Origin: Flavobacterium sp. ENC
GTDB lineage: Bacteria > Bacteroidota > Bacteroidia > Flavobacteriales > Flavobacteriaceae
NCBI RefSeq assembly: GCF_020991415.1
Contig: NZ_JAJMOY010000003.1
Location: 496,001 to 560,000 of the forward strand
DNA: 64,000 nt
Reading direction: 5' to 3'
Shown here: positions 8,292-17,342 of the stretch, one piece after another
How the letters are laid out: every line of letters begins with the position of its first letter
Numbering within the stretch: the stretch's first letter is position 1
The notes under the pieces: model-generated
The model's input: the letters and a program-made list of their open reading frames with translations, nothing else
Database searches by the model: none
What the model was told of the DNA's origin: nothing
Made by a program: the position numbers and the translations under genes

Positions 8292-9287
8292 ATGATATTG
8301 CAATCTTATACTACCAAATCTACTCACATACCTACACAGGACAATCCCACAGATCAGTTTCGTTCTGATGTACTGCAAGGCCTGCAAAGCACACCCAAAA
8401 AACTGCACTCTAAATATTTTTACGATAAAAAAGGCGATGCTCTTTTTCAACAGATCATGGCAATGCCCGAATATTATCTGACGAATTGTGAAATGGATAT
8501 ATTCCAAAATAAAACTTCAGCGCTTGCCGGGATCATTTTGCAAACGGATGAAGCCTTTGACCTCATAGAGCTTGGGGCGGGTGACGGAACCAAGTCGGCT
8601 TTTTTGCTAAAATATCTTTTAGATCAGAAAGCTGATTTTAATTATATGCCAATTGACATATCGGCCAACATATTGTCTGTTTTACAGGATAAGCTAAAGT
8701 CAGATCTTCCTGAGCTGAATATTACTTGTTTGGAAGGGGAATATTTTAAGATGCTGGAAAAGGCGGCAGCATTATCTTCAAAAAGAAAAGTAGTTCTTTT
8801 TCTGGGAAGCAATATCGGGAATATGGAGAAGGACGAAGCGCTTTCCTTTTGTCGGGGCCTTAACAGTTATCTGTCCCCGGGCGATATTGTCCTGATGGGA
8901 TTTGACCTGAAAAAAAATCCACAGGTCATATTGGATGCCTATAATGACAAAGCGGGAATTACCGCAGCATTCAATCTGAATCTGCTGACCCGGATTAACA
9001 GCGAACTTAATGCTGATTTCAATGTCGAAAAGTTTGAGCATTACCAGACGTACGATCCTTTAAGCGGTGCCTGCAGAAGCTATTTAATCAGCCTCGAAAA
9101 TCAGCGTGTCAACGTTGACGGCCAGTCTGTTAATTTCGAAAAAGATGAGCTGATAGCTATGGAACTTTCACAGAAATATTCGCTGAAGGAAAGCGAAGAA
9201 CTGGCCAACAGTTCCGGTTTTGAAACAATAAATCATATTATGGACTCCAAAGCGTGGTTTACAGACGTGGCCTGGCTGGCAGTTTAA
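8292..9287 (+). CDS. egtD: L-histidine N-alpha-methyltransferase EgtD
   Basis: A 331-residue cytoplasmic enzyme of the EgtD family. It trimethylates histidine with S-adenosylmethionine to hercynine, the first step of ergothioneine synthesis. Seen: the family N-terminus LHSKYFYDKKGDALF...MPEYYLTNCE, the SAM-binding motif IELGAGDGTKS, and LFLGSNIGNM. Length is normal. egtB follows after 17 bases, which supports the assignment strongly. Without egtB nearby the call would be less certain. Confidence 0.92.
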   Translation: MILQSYTTKSTHIPTQDNPTDQFRSDVLQGLQSTPKKLHSKYFYDKKGDALFQQIMAMPEYYLTNCEMDIFQNKTSALAGIILQTDEAFDLIELGAGDGTKSAFLLKYLLDQKADFNYMPIDISANILSVLQDKLKSDLPELNITCLEGEYFKMLEKAAALSSKRKVVLFLGSNIGNMEKDEALSFCRGLNSYLSPGDIVLMGFDLKKNPQVILDAYNDKAGITAAFNLNLLTRINSELNADFNVEKFEHYQTYDPLSGACRSYLISLENQRVNVDGQSVNFEKDELIAMELSQKYSLKESEELANSSGFETINHIMDSKAWFTDVAWLAV

Positions 9288-9304
9288 CATTTAAAGATAA
9301 AAGT

Positions 9305-10486
9305 ATGCAGGTACAGGAATCAACAGGCAGGAATCAAAATATAATAGAAAAATACAATACCATCAGGCTGCATTCCGAGCACATCTGTAAACCTTTAGAA
9401 ATAGAGGATTATGTGGTGCAGCCCATTGTAGATGTTAGCCCCCCAAAATGGCATTTGGGACATACGACCTGGTTTTTCGAGACCTTTATTCTTAAACCGA
9501 ATGATAAGGCGTATACCGTTTTTAATGATCAGTACGATTTCGTTTTTAACAGCTATTACGAAAGCGTGGGTGCGCGCGTTTTACGAACCGACCGCGGTAA
9601 TTTAAGCCGTCCTTCCGTAACCGATGTCTATCGCTATCGGGCGTATGTAGACCAGCACATGAAAGCTTTTCTGGAAAACAATGTTCTTTCGGAAGCGTTA
9701 GCCGAATTGCTGCAGCTCGGACTTAATCATGAGCAGCAGCATCAGGAACTATTATACAGTGACATTAAATATATCTTAGGACATAATCCGCTTTTTCCGG
9801 CTTATCGTACTGATGCGGTTTCTGACCCCAGAAGCATTCAGAATAATGAATTTGTAAAGGTCGAATCCGGCATTTATGAAATTGGGTATCAGGGTGAAGA
9901 TTTCTGTTTTGATAATGAACTGGGGCGGCATAAGGTTTATCTGGAAGATTTTGAAATTGCAAAATATCCCGTGACCAATGCGCACTATCTTGAATTCATT
10001 GCAGACGGAGGGTATACCGATTTTAAATACTGGCATTCTGAAGGCTGGGAATGGGTAAAGGAAAACGCTGCTAAATCACCCCTTTATTGGCATTACATCG
10101 ATCAAAAGTGGATGAATTATACTTTTGCCGGTTTAAAAGAAATAGATTTGAACGAGCCCGTGTGCCATGTTAATTTTTACGAAGCCTCAGCATTTGCGTC
10201 ATGGAAAGGGCTGCGTCTGCCTACTGAAGCAGAATGGGAGGCCGCTTCACCACATTTAAACTGGGGACAACGCTGGGAGTGGACAGACAGTGCCTATCTG
10301 CCCTATCCGGGTTTTACCAAAGCGCCCGGAGCAATAGGGGAATACAATGGAAAGTTTATGGTAAGCCAGATGGTTTTGCGTGGTGCTTCTGTGGCAACAC
10401 CCGAGGGACACAGCCGGGCTACGTATCGTAATTTTTTTCATCCCCGCCATCAGTGGCAGTTTATGGGCATTCGTTTGGCAAAATAA
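9305..10486 (+). CDS. egtB: Hercynine sulfoxide synthase EgtB
   Basis: A 393-residue cytoplasmic non-heme iron enzyme. It has an N-terminal DinB-like helical domain and a C-terminal FGE-sulfatase domain. The three probable iron His ligands are in PPKWHLGHTTWFFE (His at about 53) and HEQQHQELL. The C-terminal domain shows LRLPTEAEWEAA and ends GIRLAK. EgtB joins hercynine to a thiol (gamma-Glu-Cys in mycobacteria, Cys in fungal-type enzymes) with O2. No egtA or egtC lies nearby, so direct use of cysteine is my inference. The ATG at 9305 was chosen because upstream starts run into egtD. Confidence 0.92.
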   Translation: MQVQESTGRNQNIIEKYNTIRLHSEHICKPLEIEDYVVQPIVDVSPPKWHLGHTTWFFETFILKPNDKAYTVFNDQYDFVFNSYYESVGARVLRTDRGNLSRPSVTDVYRYRAYVDQHMKAFLENNVLSEALAELLQLGLNHEQQHQELLYSDIKYILGHNPLFPAYRTDAVSDPRSIQNNEFVKVESGIYEIGYQGEDFCFDNELGRHKVYLEDFEIAKYPVTNAHYLEFIADGGYTDFKYWHSEGWEWVKENAAKSPLYWHYIDQKWMNYTFAGLKEIDLNEPVCHVNFYEASAFASWKGLRLPTEAEWEAASPHLNWGQRWEWTDSAYLPYPGFTKAPGAIGEYNGKFMVSQMVLRGASVATPEGHSRATYRNFFHPRHQWQFMGIRLAK

Positions 10487-10505
10487 TGTATAGCAGGAAA
10501 AACAG

Positions 10506-11420
10506 ATGATTAGTATAGAGGGAGTTTCCAAAACTTTTGGTTCGGGCAAAGCGGTAGATACGATTTCGTTTCAGGCCAATGATAAAGAAATTCTGGTACT
10601 GTTAGGCACCAGCGGCTGTGGCAAGACCACTACGCTCAAAATGATTAACCGCCTTATCGAGCCCGATAGCGGAAATATCTTTATTGACGGCAAAAACATA
10701 AAGGACCAGAAGCCCGAAGCACTTCGTAAAACCATTGGTTTTGTGATGCAGCACGCAGGGCTTTTTCCACATTATACCGTAGCACAGAATATTGCTATTG
10801 TACCTAATCTCTTAAAATGGGAAAAGCAGCGAACAGAAAAAAGAACGTCTGAACTCTTAGAAAAACTGCATCTTTCGGAAGACCTTTTAAAAGTTTTTCC
10901 ACATGAACTAAGCGGCGGACAGCAACAGCGTATTGGTGTGGCCAGAGCCCTTATTGCCGATACTCCGGTTCTTTTAATGGACGAGCCTTTTGGCGCTTTG
11001 GATACGATTACAAAGTCGGCCATACATCATGAGTTTAAGAATCTTGATGAACTCAAAAACAAAACAACTATTTTAGTGACCCATGATGTAGTGGAAGCTT
11101 TTGAACTCGGACATCGTATTGGTTTGATGGACAAAGGGAAGATTGTTCAGATGGGTTCACCGGACCAAATATTATATCAGCCCGCCAATAATTTTGTCAA
11201 AGATTTTTTTGCAGGCAATCGTCTGATGCTGGAGTATAAAATTGCTTCCGTAAACCGGGTAGCGCCTTTTCTGAAAAAGCCATTAAAAACGCAGGAACTG
11301 GTCAAAGATACCAATGTGTGGGAAGCGCTTCAGATTTTTAGTGCCGATCCTGCTTTTAACGAAGATTACGAAGAACTTTTGCAGGCCTTTAACCAATACA
11401 GAAAACTTCAAACCATATGA
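10506..11420 (+). CDS. ABC transporter ATPase, OpuCA/EgtV type
   Basis: A 304-residue ATPase. Walker A GTSGCGKTT (34-42), signature LSGGQQQR, Walker B VLLMDEPFGALD and the switch His in THDV are all present. About 70 residues follow the core, without a clear CBS pair. It belongs to the quaternary-amine/ergothioneine import group. Its stop overlaps the next gene's start by 4 bases (ATGA), showing translational coupling with the permease. Location straight after egtB makes ergothioneine, or a betaine precursor such as hercynine, the likely cargo; this is inference from context. Confidence 0.85.
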   Translation: MISIEGVSKTFGSGKAVDTISFQANDKEILVLLGTSGCGKTTTLKMINRLIEPDSGNIFIDGKNIKDQKPEALRKTIGFVMQHAGLFPHYTVAQNIAIVPNLLKWEKQRTEKRTSELLEKLHLSEDLLKVFPHELSGGQQQRIGVARALIADTPVLLMDEPFGALDTITKSAIHHEFKNLDELKNKTTILVTHDVVEAFELGHRIGLMDKGKIVQMGSPDQILYQPANNFVKDFFAGNRLMLEYKIASVNRVAPFLKKPLKTQELVKDTNVWEALQIFSADPAFNEDYEELLQAFNQYRKLQTI

Positions 11421-12985
11421 CACAGGAGCAAAGTCTTTGGCAATTTATGATGGCCCAGCATGAAAAATTGCTGGTGCAGATCGGACAACATCTTGGCCTT
11501 ACTTTTTTATCATTACTTCTGGCAATTGCAGTCGGAATTCCACTCGGAGTTTTAATTTCCCGAAGAAGAAGCTTATCGGCCCCGGTGTTAGGTACGGCAG
11601 GTATTCTGCAAACCGTTCCGAGTATTGCGCTTTTGGGTTTTATGATACCGCTTTTCGGTATTGGTGCCACACCGGCGATAATTGCACTGCTTATTTATGC
11701 GTTGCTTCCCATTATACGAAACACTTTTGCCGGAATTACAGGAGTAAGTCCCGTAGTTACAGAAGCTGCAACGGCACTTGGAATGAATAAAACCCAGCGT
11801 TTGTTTAAAGTCGAATTTCCATTGGCCCTTCCCGTTATTATAGCCGGTATTCGAACCGCTGCGGTAATCAATGTCGGCGTGGCCACTCTGGCTTCTTTTG
11901 TGGCAGCGGGCGGACTTGGGGAATTTATTTTCGGAGGGATCTCTCTTAACAATACCAATATGATTCTGGCAGGTGCTATTCCGGCGGCATTGCTGGCTGT
12001 TCTGTTAGATTTAATTATTGGCTATTTGCAGAAGGCGTCATTAAAAACACTTCGGAAATTCCTTTATATTGTTGGCGGTATTGTGGTGGCAACTGGTCTT
12101 TATTTTATATTTTCGGCCCAGCCGGAACGCAGGATAATAGCTGGGTTTACACCGGAATTTATGGGGCGCCAGGATGGGGATTTGGGACTCAGATCGGTCT
12201 ACGGACTACAATTGAACCCGCTGGTGGTCTCTGATGCTATTATGTACGAAGCGGCGTATCAGGGAAAACTGGATCTGATTAGCGGTTATTCTACCGACGG
12301 AAGAATTAAAGCCTTTGACCTGGTCGTTTTAGAAGATGATAAAACCATTTTTCCGCCTTATTATGCCGCTCCCATACTCAAAACCCGAACACTGGAAAAA
12401 TTTCCGGGACTCGAAAAAACACTGAATCTTCTGGCGGGCAAGATCAACGACAGCCTTATGACCGGACTTAATTATAAAACAGAACTTTTAAAACAGACCC
12501 CGGAAAAAGTAGCTAAAGATTTTTTAGTCCGTCAGGGTTTATATAAAAAAGCAAATCAGGGTACGGGAGAAACGATTCGGATTGGTTCAAAAATTTTTGG
12601 CGAACAATATATTTTAGCAGAAATGTACCGAATGCTGATTGAAGGCTACACCAATTATAAAGTAGAAACCAAAACAGGACTGGGCGGAACAAAAATATGT
12701 TTTGATGCCCTGATGAATGATGCCATTGATTTTTATCCGGAATATACCGGTACCGGATTATTAGTTTTGCTAAAACCCGATGCACAGACCATTGCCGAAG
12801 TCTCCAAAGACAGCAGAAAAACCTATAATTATGTGCAGAAGGAATTTCAGAAACAATACCAGTTGCAATGGCTCAGTCCCATCGGATTTAATAATGCTTA
12901 TGCCCTGATGATGAGAAGGACGCAGGCGAAGGAACTCCGTATAAAAACGATTTCGCAGCTTAGTGCCTATTGTTCCGGAAAATAA
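11417..12985 (+). CDS. ABC permease fused to a circularly permuted substrate-binding domain (EgtU/OpuC-like)
   Basis: 522 residues. Residues 1-205 are a permease with the EAA-type loop EAATALGMNKTQR (116-128). A further membrane segment (about 214-233) leads to a periplasmic type-II binding domain. In OpuCC/EgtU proteins the order is N-lobe (IGSK, GLGGT, YPEYTGTG, GFNN) then C-lobe (GFTPEF, STD, PPYYAAP). Here the C-lobe motifs come first (residues 239-378: GFTPEF at 243, GYSTDGRI, FPPYYAAP) and the N-lobe motifs come last (385-522), ending at the normal hinge. Total length is normal, so nothing is missing; the lobes are swapped. It imports a betaine-like or ergothioneine-like solute. Confidence 0.85.
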   Translation: MTQEQSLWQFMMAQHEKLLVQIGQHLGLTFLSLLLAIAVGIPLGVLISRRRSLSAPVLGTAGILQTVPSIALLGFMIPLFGIGATPAIIALLIYALLPIIRNTFAGITGVSPVVTEAATALGMNKTQRLFKVEFPLALPVIIAGIRTAAVINVGVATLASFVAAGGLGEFIFGGISLNNTNMILAGAIPAALLAVLLDLIIGYLQKASLKTLRKFLYIVGGIVVATGLYFIFSAQPERRIIAGFTPEFMGRQDGDLGLRSVYGLQLNPLVVSDAIMYEAAYQGKLDLISGYSTDGRIKAFDLVVLEDDKTIFPPYYAAPILKTRTLEKFPGLEKTLNLLAGKINDSLMTGLNYKTELLKQTPEKVAKDFLVRQGLYKKANQGTGETIRIGSKIFGEQYILAEMYRMLIEGYTNYKVETKTGLGGTKICFDALMNDAIDFYPEYTGTGLLVLLKPDAQTIAEVSKDSRKTYNYVQKEFQKQYQLQWLSPIGFNNAYALMMRRTQAKELRIKTISQLSAYCSGK

Positions 12986-13008
12986 GTTTTAAATAAAAAC
13001 AACCTGTC

Positions 13009-14166
13009 ATGAAATACAATTTTGATGAAATAGTACCACGTAACGGCAGCGGCTCGATTAAATGGGATGCGGCCCCGTTTGGCGAAGTGCTCCCCATGTG
13101 GATTGCAGATATGGATTTTAAATCAGCACCCCCAATTTTAAGTGCTTTGCAAAACAGGGTCGATCATGGCATTTTTGGCTATACGGCAATACCGGAAGCA
13201 TTTTATACAGCGGTACTGGGATGGTGGAAAAAAAGATACGGTTTTACGCTCGAAAAAGAATGGCTGGTACCGGTTTCAGGAGTCATACCGGCATTATCTG
13301 CAGCCATACAATCGCTATCAAAAACAGGTGATAAAGTGATGCTGCAATCGCCCGTATATAATCATTTTTACAGCAGTATAGAAAACAGCGGCCGTATCGT
13401 TATCGAGAATAATTTACGGTATCAAAATGGTGAATATACAATTGATCTGGAAGACCTGGCCCGAAAAGCAGCTGATCCCAAAGTAAAGCTTTTGATTCTC
13501 AGTAATCCGCATAATCCTGTGGGGCGGGTCTGGAAAAGAGAAGAATTACAGGCGGTCGGGGATATTGGTCTGCAGCACAATGTGATCATTATTTCAGATG
13601 AGATTCATGCCGATCTGGTTTTTCAGGGACACATTCACATTCCTTTTGCATCATTGGGAGAAAAGTACAGCCGCAATGCTGTTACCCTTAGCTCGCCCAC
13701 CAAGAGTTTTAATTTGGCGGGATTACAAGTGGGTTATTTTTTTACGCAAAACGAGCAGTTACGAAAAGCAATTCAATCGTCTTTTCAGCTGATGGGCATA
13801 GAATTACTCAATATATTTGGCATCACGGCACTGATAGCGGCCTATGAGGAATCAGAGCAATGGCTTGATGCCTTAAAAGAATATCTTCAGGATAATTATC
13901 TTTTTCTCCACGAATTTATAAGTTTGCATCTGCCCCAGATCAAGGTCACACCTTTAGAAGGTACCTATTTGGTCTGGCTGGACTGTACCGCATTGCACAA
14001 AACTGCAGATGCACTATCGCATTCCCTTTTGGAAGAACAAAAGCTTTGGATAAATTCGGGCACTATGTACGGAAATTCCGGGGAGGGATTCCTGCGGATC
14101 AACATTGCTACTCCAAAAGCACAGTTGCAAACAGGACTGGAGCGACTGTTAAAAGGACTGTCTTAG
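13009..14166 (+). CDS. PLP-dependent C-S lyase (PatB/MalY-like), candidate EgtE-like step
   Basis: A 385-residue fold-type-I PLP enzyme. Family marks: MWIADMDF near residue 31, SNPHNPVGR, SDEIHADLVF, and the PLP lysine in SPTKSFNLAGLQ. PatB/MalY enzymes cleave C-S bonds of cystathionine or cysteine conjugates to pyruvate and ammonia. Ergothioneine synthesis needs just such a lyase to cleave hercynylcysteine sulfoxide (EgtE in mycobacteria, a different PLP subfamily). It is 23 bases downstream of the transporter gene and closes the operon before a terminator, so it may supply that step; alternatively it degrades imported cysteine conjugates. Confidence 0.83.
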   Translation: MKYNFDEIVPRNGSGSIKWDAAPFGEVLPMWIADMDFKSAPPILSALQNRVDHGIFGYTAIPEAFYTAVLGWWKKRYGFTLEKEWLVPVSGVIPALSAAIQSLSKTGDKVMLQSPVYNHFYSSIENSGRIVIENNLRYQNGEYTIDLEDLARKAADPKVKLLILSNPHNPVGRVWKREELQAVGDIGLQHNVIIISDEIHADLVFQGHIHIPFASLGEKYSRNAVTLSSPTKSFNLAGLQVGYFFTQNEQLRKAIQSSFQLMGIELLNIFGITALIAAYEESEQWLDALKEYLQDNYLFLHEFISLHLPQIKVTPLEGTYLVWLDCTALHKTADALSHSLLEEQKLWINSGTMYGNSGEGFLRINIATPKAQLQTGLERLLKGLS

Positions 14167-14193
14167 AGCTTCCGGTACGAAGCAAGTGAACAT

Positions 14194-14232
14194 CAAAAAA
14201 AAGGCAGCCCATTATTTAGGCTGCCTCTCTTT
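14194..14232. terminator. Bidirectional terminator between the egt operon and yceI-like gene
   Basis: Arms AGGCAGCC (14202-14209) and GGCTGCCT (14219-14226), flanked by an A-run on the left and a T-rich run on the right. It lies between convergent genes, so it serves both. Confidence 0.85.
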
Positions 14233-14254
14233 ATAATAATAAACCGTCGGTCTT

Positions 14255-14932
14255 TTATTTTTTTCCTGCCGTTACATCAATACCAATCTCAATATCTTTA
14301 CTGATCATCCATTCTGCCGGATCAGCTTCAGAAGCTCCAAACTTAATATCCCAGTCGGTACGGTTAACCGTAAATTTAGCCTGTACTGTTGCAATGCCGT
14401 CTGCTACGGTAACTTTTGCAGGGAAAGTAACATTCACCGCTTTACCTTTAAGGGTAAGATTACCGCTTACTGTTTTGTTGGCACCTGCTACAGCATCTTT
14501 TGCCGGAGTGGCTAAATTTGTAACGCTTGTAATTTTAAAGTCAGCTGTTGGATTTTTCTCCACATCAAAAAAGTCAGCGCTTTTTAAGTGTGCTTCCAGT
14601 TCTGAATATTTTTTATCTTTTTCAGTAACCGATGCCGGATCCACTTTAATAGACGTCATGTCGATTACAAAATCACCTGCTGTCAGTTCGTTAGCTTCAA
14701 CAGAAACTTCACCTGATTTAATGGCAAGTGTTCCCCAGCGAGGAGCAAACCCTCCTTTGTGAAATGCTTTCCAGTCTACTTTTGAAGTTTCGAGGTTTAC
14801 CGCCAGTACTTCTCCCTTTTTTTCGGCAACCTGTTGTTCTTCGCCTGTTGTTGTTTCGTTAGCGGTTTTTTTTCCACATGCCGTTAAAAATAAAGTAACA
14901 GCGACCAAAGTCAATACACTACATTTTTTCAT
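14255..14932 (-). CDS. YceI-family lipoprotein
   Basis: A 225-residue lipoprotein (lipobox LTAC at about residue 19). The mature part is the YceI lipocalin-like barrel: VDWKAFHKGGF, GTLAIKSGEV, a LKSADFFDVEKNPTADFKIT stretch, and FTVNRTDWDIKFG near the end. YceI barrels bind isoprenoid or other hydrophobic molecules in the periplasm. Length fits the family. It is monocistronic, convergent with the egt operon and divergent from a Crp/Fnr gene. Confidence 0.88.
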   Translation of the reverse strand: MKKCSVLTLVAVTLFLTACGKKTANETTTGEEQQVAEKKGEVLAVNLETSKVDWKAFHKGGFAPRWGTLAIKSGEVSVEANELTAGDFVIDMTSIKVDPASVTEKDKKYSELEAHLKSADFFDVEKNPTADFKITSVTNLATPAKDAVAGANKTVSGNLTLKGKAVNVTFPAKVTVADGIATVQAKFTVNRTDWDIKFGASEADPAEWMISKDIEIGIDVTAGKK

Positions 14933-15321
14933 TTGTTTACGTTTAAAGATTTGTTAATGATTAAGTCTTGTTTAATGCAAAATTCATGGACTAAAAAAAG
15001 ACAGGATTATGGTAATCGGAAATTTAGTGATAATTTCAGGAAAATCGGATAACCCTTCCAGGAGACTTATTGAGGAGCCTGGTAAGAGCGTATCCGGAGA
15101 TATGCCTTTAGTATCAGCTTAACTAATTTATTAATGTTAATAAAGATGCGAATTTCTTTATAAATATCAAAATAATTAAAACGCAAAAACCGTAAACCAT
15201 TATTTTTTTGGTTTTAGAAGCCAGTAATGTCAGGCGTGTTATATTTTCTGTCTGAATAAGGAATGCTGTTACGCTTTTTAATGCGGCTCCTATTTCTTAC
15301 TTTTACTATTTAAATACTACT
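14933..15321. other. Intergenic region between divergent yceI-like and crp-like genes
   Basis: A 389-base AT-rich gap that must hold promoters for both divergent genes. TACTTTTA at 15298-15305, just before the crp-like ATG, is one base off the Bacteroidota -7 motif. I see no coding sequence, long repeat or RNA gene. Confidence 0.4.
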
Positions 15322-15939
15322 ATGGACATTAATGCAGCATTGGCCGGTAAAGATGCCCCGACAGCACAATTGATTCGCTTTTTCAGCGGATATTTTGCCC
15401 TGAATCAAAAGGAATGTGATGAGGTGATCCGGCTCTTTTCACAACGGAATATCAGGCGCAGGGGATATCTCCTGCAGGAAGGTGATGTCTGCGGCCATTA
15501 TTTTTTCATTGTTTCGGGCTGTTTTAAAATGTTTGCGGTTGATCCTTCCGGAAAAGAACACAACCTGCAATTTGCTGCAGAAAACGAGTGGATAAGTGAT
15601 CTTCAGAGTTTTTATGAGCAGGAGCCAAGCCATATGCATATAGAAGCGATTGAACCTTCGGTTGTGCTGCAGATAAAGCGTGAAGACCTTTTGTACTTAT
15701 TTGTAAATTATCATAAGTTCGACCGCAATTTCAGGATTATCACCGAACGGAAGTATATCAATTTTCAAAACCGCATCCTGCAAAACATTAGTGCCACGGC
15801 AGAGGAACGTTACCTTAGTTTCACAAAACAGTTCCCTGCCTTAATAAACCGAATCCCCAATACCCAGATTGCTTCGTATTTGGGCATTACCCCGGAGTTC
15901 CTGAGCAAAATCCGTAAAAAAATAGCGTCCGGTCAATAA
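15322..15939 (+). CDS. Crp/Fnr-family regulator
   Basis: A 205-residue protein with an N-terminal cyclic-nucleotide-binding-like beta-roll (ILQEGD-type motif LLQEGDVCGHYFFIVSG) and a C-terminal winged helix (RIPNTQIASYLGITPEFLSKIRK). The cNMP phosphate-binding residues of true CRP are not conserved, so ligand is unknown. It is clearly paralogous to the regulator at 32639. It probably acts on nearby genes, perhaps the divergent YceI gene. Monocistronic. Confidence 0.85.
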   Translation: MDINAALAGKDAPTAQLIRFFSGYFALNQKECDEVIRLFSQRNIRRRGYLLQEGDVCGHYFFIVSGCFKMFAVDPSGKEHNLQFAAENEWISDLQSFYEQEPSHMHIEAIEPSVVLQIKREDLLYLFVNYHKFDRNFRIITERKYINFQNRILQNISATAEERYLSFTKQFPALINRIPNTQIASYLGITPEFLSKIRKKIASGQ

Positions 15940-16056
15940 TTGCCCTTTTACTGCATAGGATAATAACTGTTTTACAGGGTGATACAGTATTTTTTCTGCA
16001 ATTTACAAATTTGTTATTTTAATAAATCTTTTCTCATTTTACTATTTTTAAAACCC

Positions 16057-16064
16057 TATATTTG
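16057..16064 (+). promoter_or_regulatory. Bacteroidota-type -7 element before the stressosome operon
   Basis: TATATTTG matches TAnnTTTG exactly and lies 27 bases before the ATG at 16092, giving a short leader. No clear TTTG sits at the expected -33 position; only a T-rich stretch is there. Confidence 0.5.
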
Positions 16065-16091
16065 TTAGTGAAATTTACAAATTTATACCAC

Positions 16092-16928
16092 ATGCAAAAC
16101 AACTTTTTAGGGGGCTTAAAAGAGCACGAAAATAGATTACTAACAATATGGTCGCAACTTCTTATCGAAAGCGGATCTGATGATGGTGCAGTTGAAGAAG
16201 AAGAATCTAAGGAATTTGCTTCCCTCTTTTTAAGTGCACTGGCAACGCTAAACGGAAGATTTCAGGATTCCCAGGAATTTGAAAAGGTTGAAGATCTTAT
16301 TGTCGGTATTTCAACTTCAAGAGGAAAACGAGGCTTTTCACCAAGAGAGAATGCACAATACCTTACGACTTTCAAACAGGCATCTTCGCAAATTCTTTCG
16401 GAACTGATCACGGATTCTGAAAATTTGTATAAGGCTAATTTAGAGCTGAATGCCATTATAGATAATATGACTATCATGACTTTCGAAGCCTTCATGAGAG
16501 GAAGGGAAGATATCATATCAAGACAGGTAGATGAAATTAGCGAAATCTCAACTCCGGTGATCACCGTATGGGAGGGTATCGTTGCATTGCCAATTATCGG
16601 GACACTTGACAGTTCCAGAACACAGATTGTAATGGAGAACCTGCTTCAGCAGATTGTTGATACGGGAAGTTCTATTGCTATTCTCGATATTTCAGGTGTT
16701 CCTGCAGTAGACTCTCTTGTAGCGCAGCATCTTATAAAAACGGTTAGTGCAACACGTTTAATGGGGGCCGAATGTATCATTAGCGGTATCCGTCCGGAAA
16801 TTGCACAGACAGTAGTACATTTAGGAATAGATCTTACCGGTATTATTACCAAAGCATCACTGGCAAGTGCACTTAAAACAGCATTTGATATGTTGCAGCT
16901 AACTGTTGTTAAAAGAAAATTAGTTTAA
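16092..16928 (+). CDS. rsbR: RsbR-like stressosome scaffold protein
   Basis: About 278 residues. The N-terminal half is helical and variable, as in RsbR sensor domains. The C-terminal half is a STAS domain with LDISGVPAVDS and ISGIRPEIAQTVVHLGIDL, the two segments that carry the phosphorylated residues in RsbR proteins. RsbR and RsbS form the large cytoplasmic stressosome that holds RsbT until stress. The ATG at 16092 was preferred to the TTG at 16062, which lies inside the promoter. First gene of a five-gene run. What it senses cannot be read from the sequence. Confidence 0.88.
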   Translation: MQNNFLGGLKEHENRLLTIWSQLLIESGSDDGAVEEEESKEFASLFLSALATLNGRFQDSQEFEKVEDLIVGISTSRGKRGFSPRENAQYLTTFKQASSQILSELITDSENLYKANLELNAIIDNMTIMTFEAFMRGREDIISRQVDEISEISTPVITVWEGIVALPIIGTLDSSRTQIVMENLLQQIVDTGSSIAILDISGVPAVDSLVAQHLIKTVSATRLMGAECIISGIRPEIAQTVVHLGIDLTGIITKASLASALKTAFDMLQLTVVKRKLV

Positions 16929-16943
16929 GATTTAATAATTGAT

Positions 16944-17342
16944 ATGGAGAGAATTCCTATACTAAAAATGGGCGATTTTCTGCTTGTTACCATACAAGTA
17001 GATTTGTACGACCAACTGGCAGAAAATCTTGAATCGGATTTAATTAACACCATAAGTAAACATAGCTCAAAAGGCGTGTTAATTGATATTTCGGCTGTTT
17101 CTATAATCGATTCCTTTATGGGGCGGATTTTAGGAAATATTGCGGTCATGTCTAAAATAATGGATGCGCAGACTGTCGTTGTAGGAATGCAGCCGGCCGT
17201 AGCGATTACACTTGTTGAACTTGGATTGTCCTTAAACGGAGTTATAAGTGCCCTGAATGTTGAAAAAGGCATGGATCTACTGCGCTCAAAAATGCATACT
17301 AGCGATAATGAAGAGCAGGAATATGACGACGATAACGAATAG
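16944..17342 (+). CDS. rsbS: RsbS-like STAS protein
   Basis: A 132-residue single STAS domain. VLIDISAVSIIDS includes Ser57, the equivalent of the Ser that RsbT phosphorylates in B. subtilis RsbS, and VVGMQPAVAITLVELG matches closely. It is the second stressosome structural subunit. It starts 15 bases after rsbR and its end overlaps rsbT by 20 bases. The C-terminal tail is acidic (EEQEYDDDNE). Confidence 0.9.
   Translation: MERIPILKMGDFLLVTIQVDLYDQLAENLESDLINTISKHSSKGVLIDISAVSIIDSFMGRILGNIAVMSKIMDAQTVVVGMQPAVAITLVELGLSLNGVISALNVEKGMDLLRSKMHTSDNEEQEYDDDNE

Noticed and set aside
10506..12985. Transporter as a plain osmoprotectant (glycine betaine) importer
   Set aside because: Not excluded by sequence, but the position between egtB and a C-S lyase makes a betaine-type thiol compound more likely; kept as the alternative.
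14394..14762. Long plus-strand open frame inside the YceI gene
   Set aside because: Antisense shadow of the well-supported lipoprotein gene.
16062..16091. TTG start 10 codons upstream for rsbR
   Set aside because: It falls inside the -7 promoter element; the ATG at 16092 fits the leader better.
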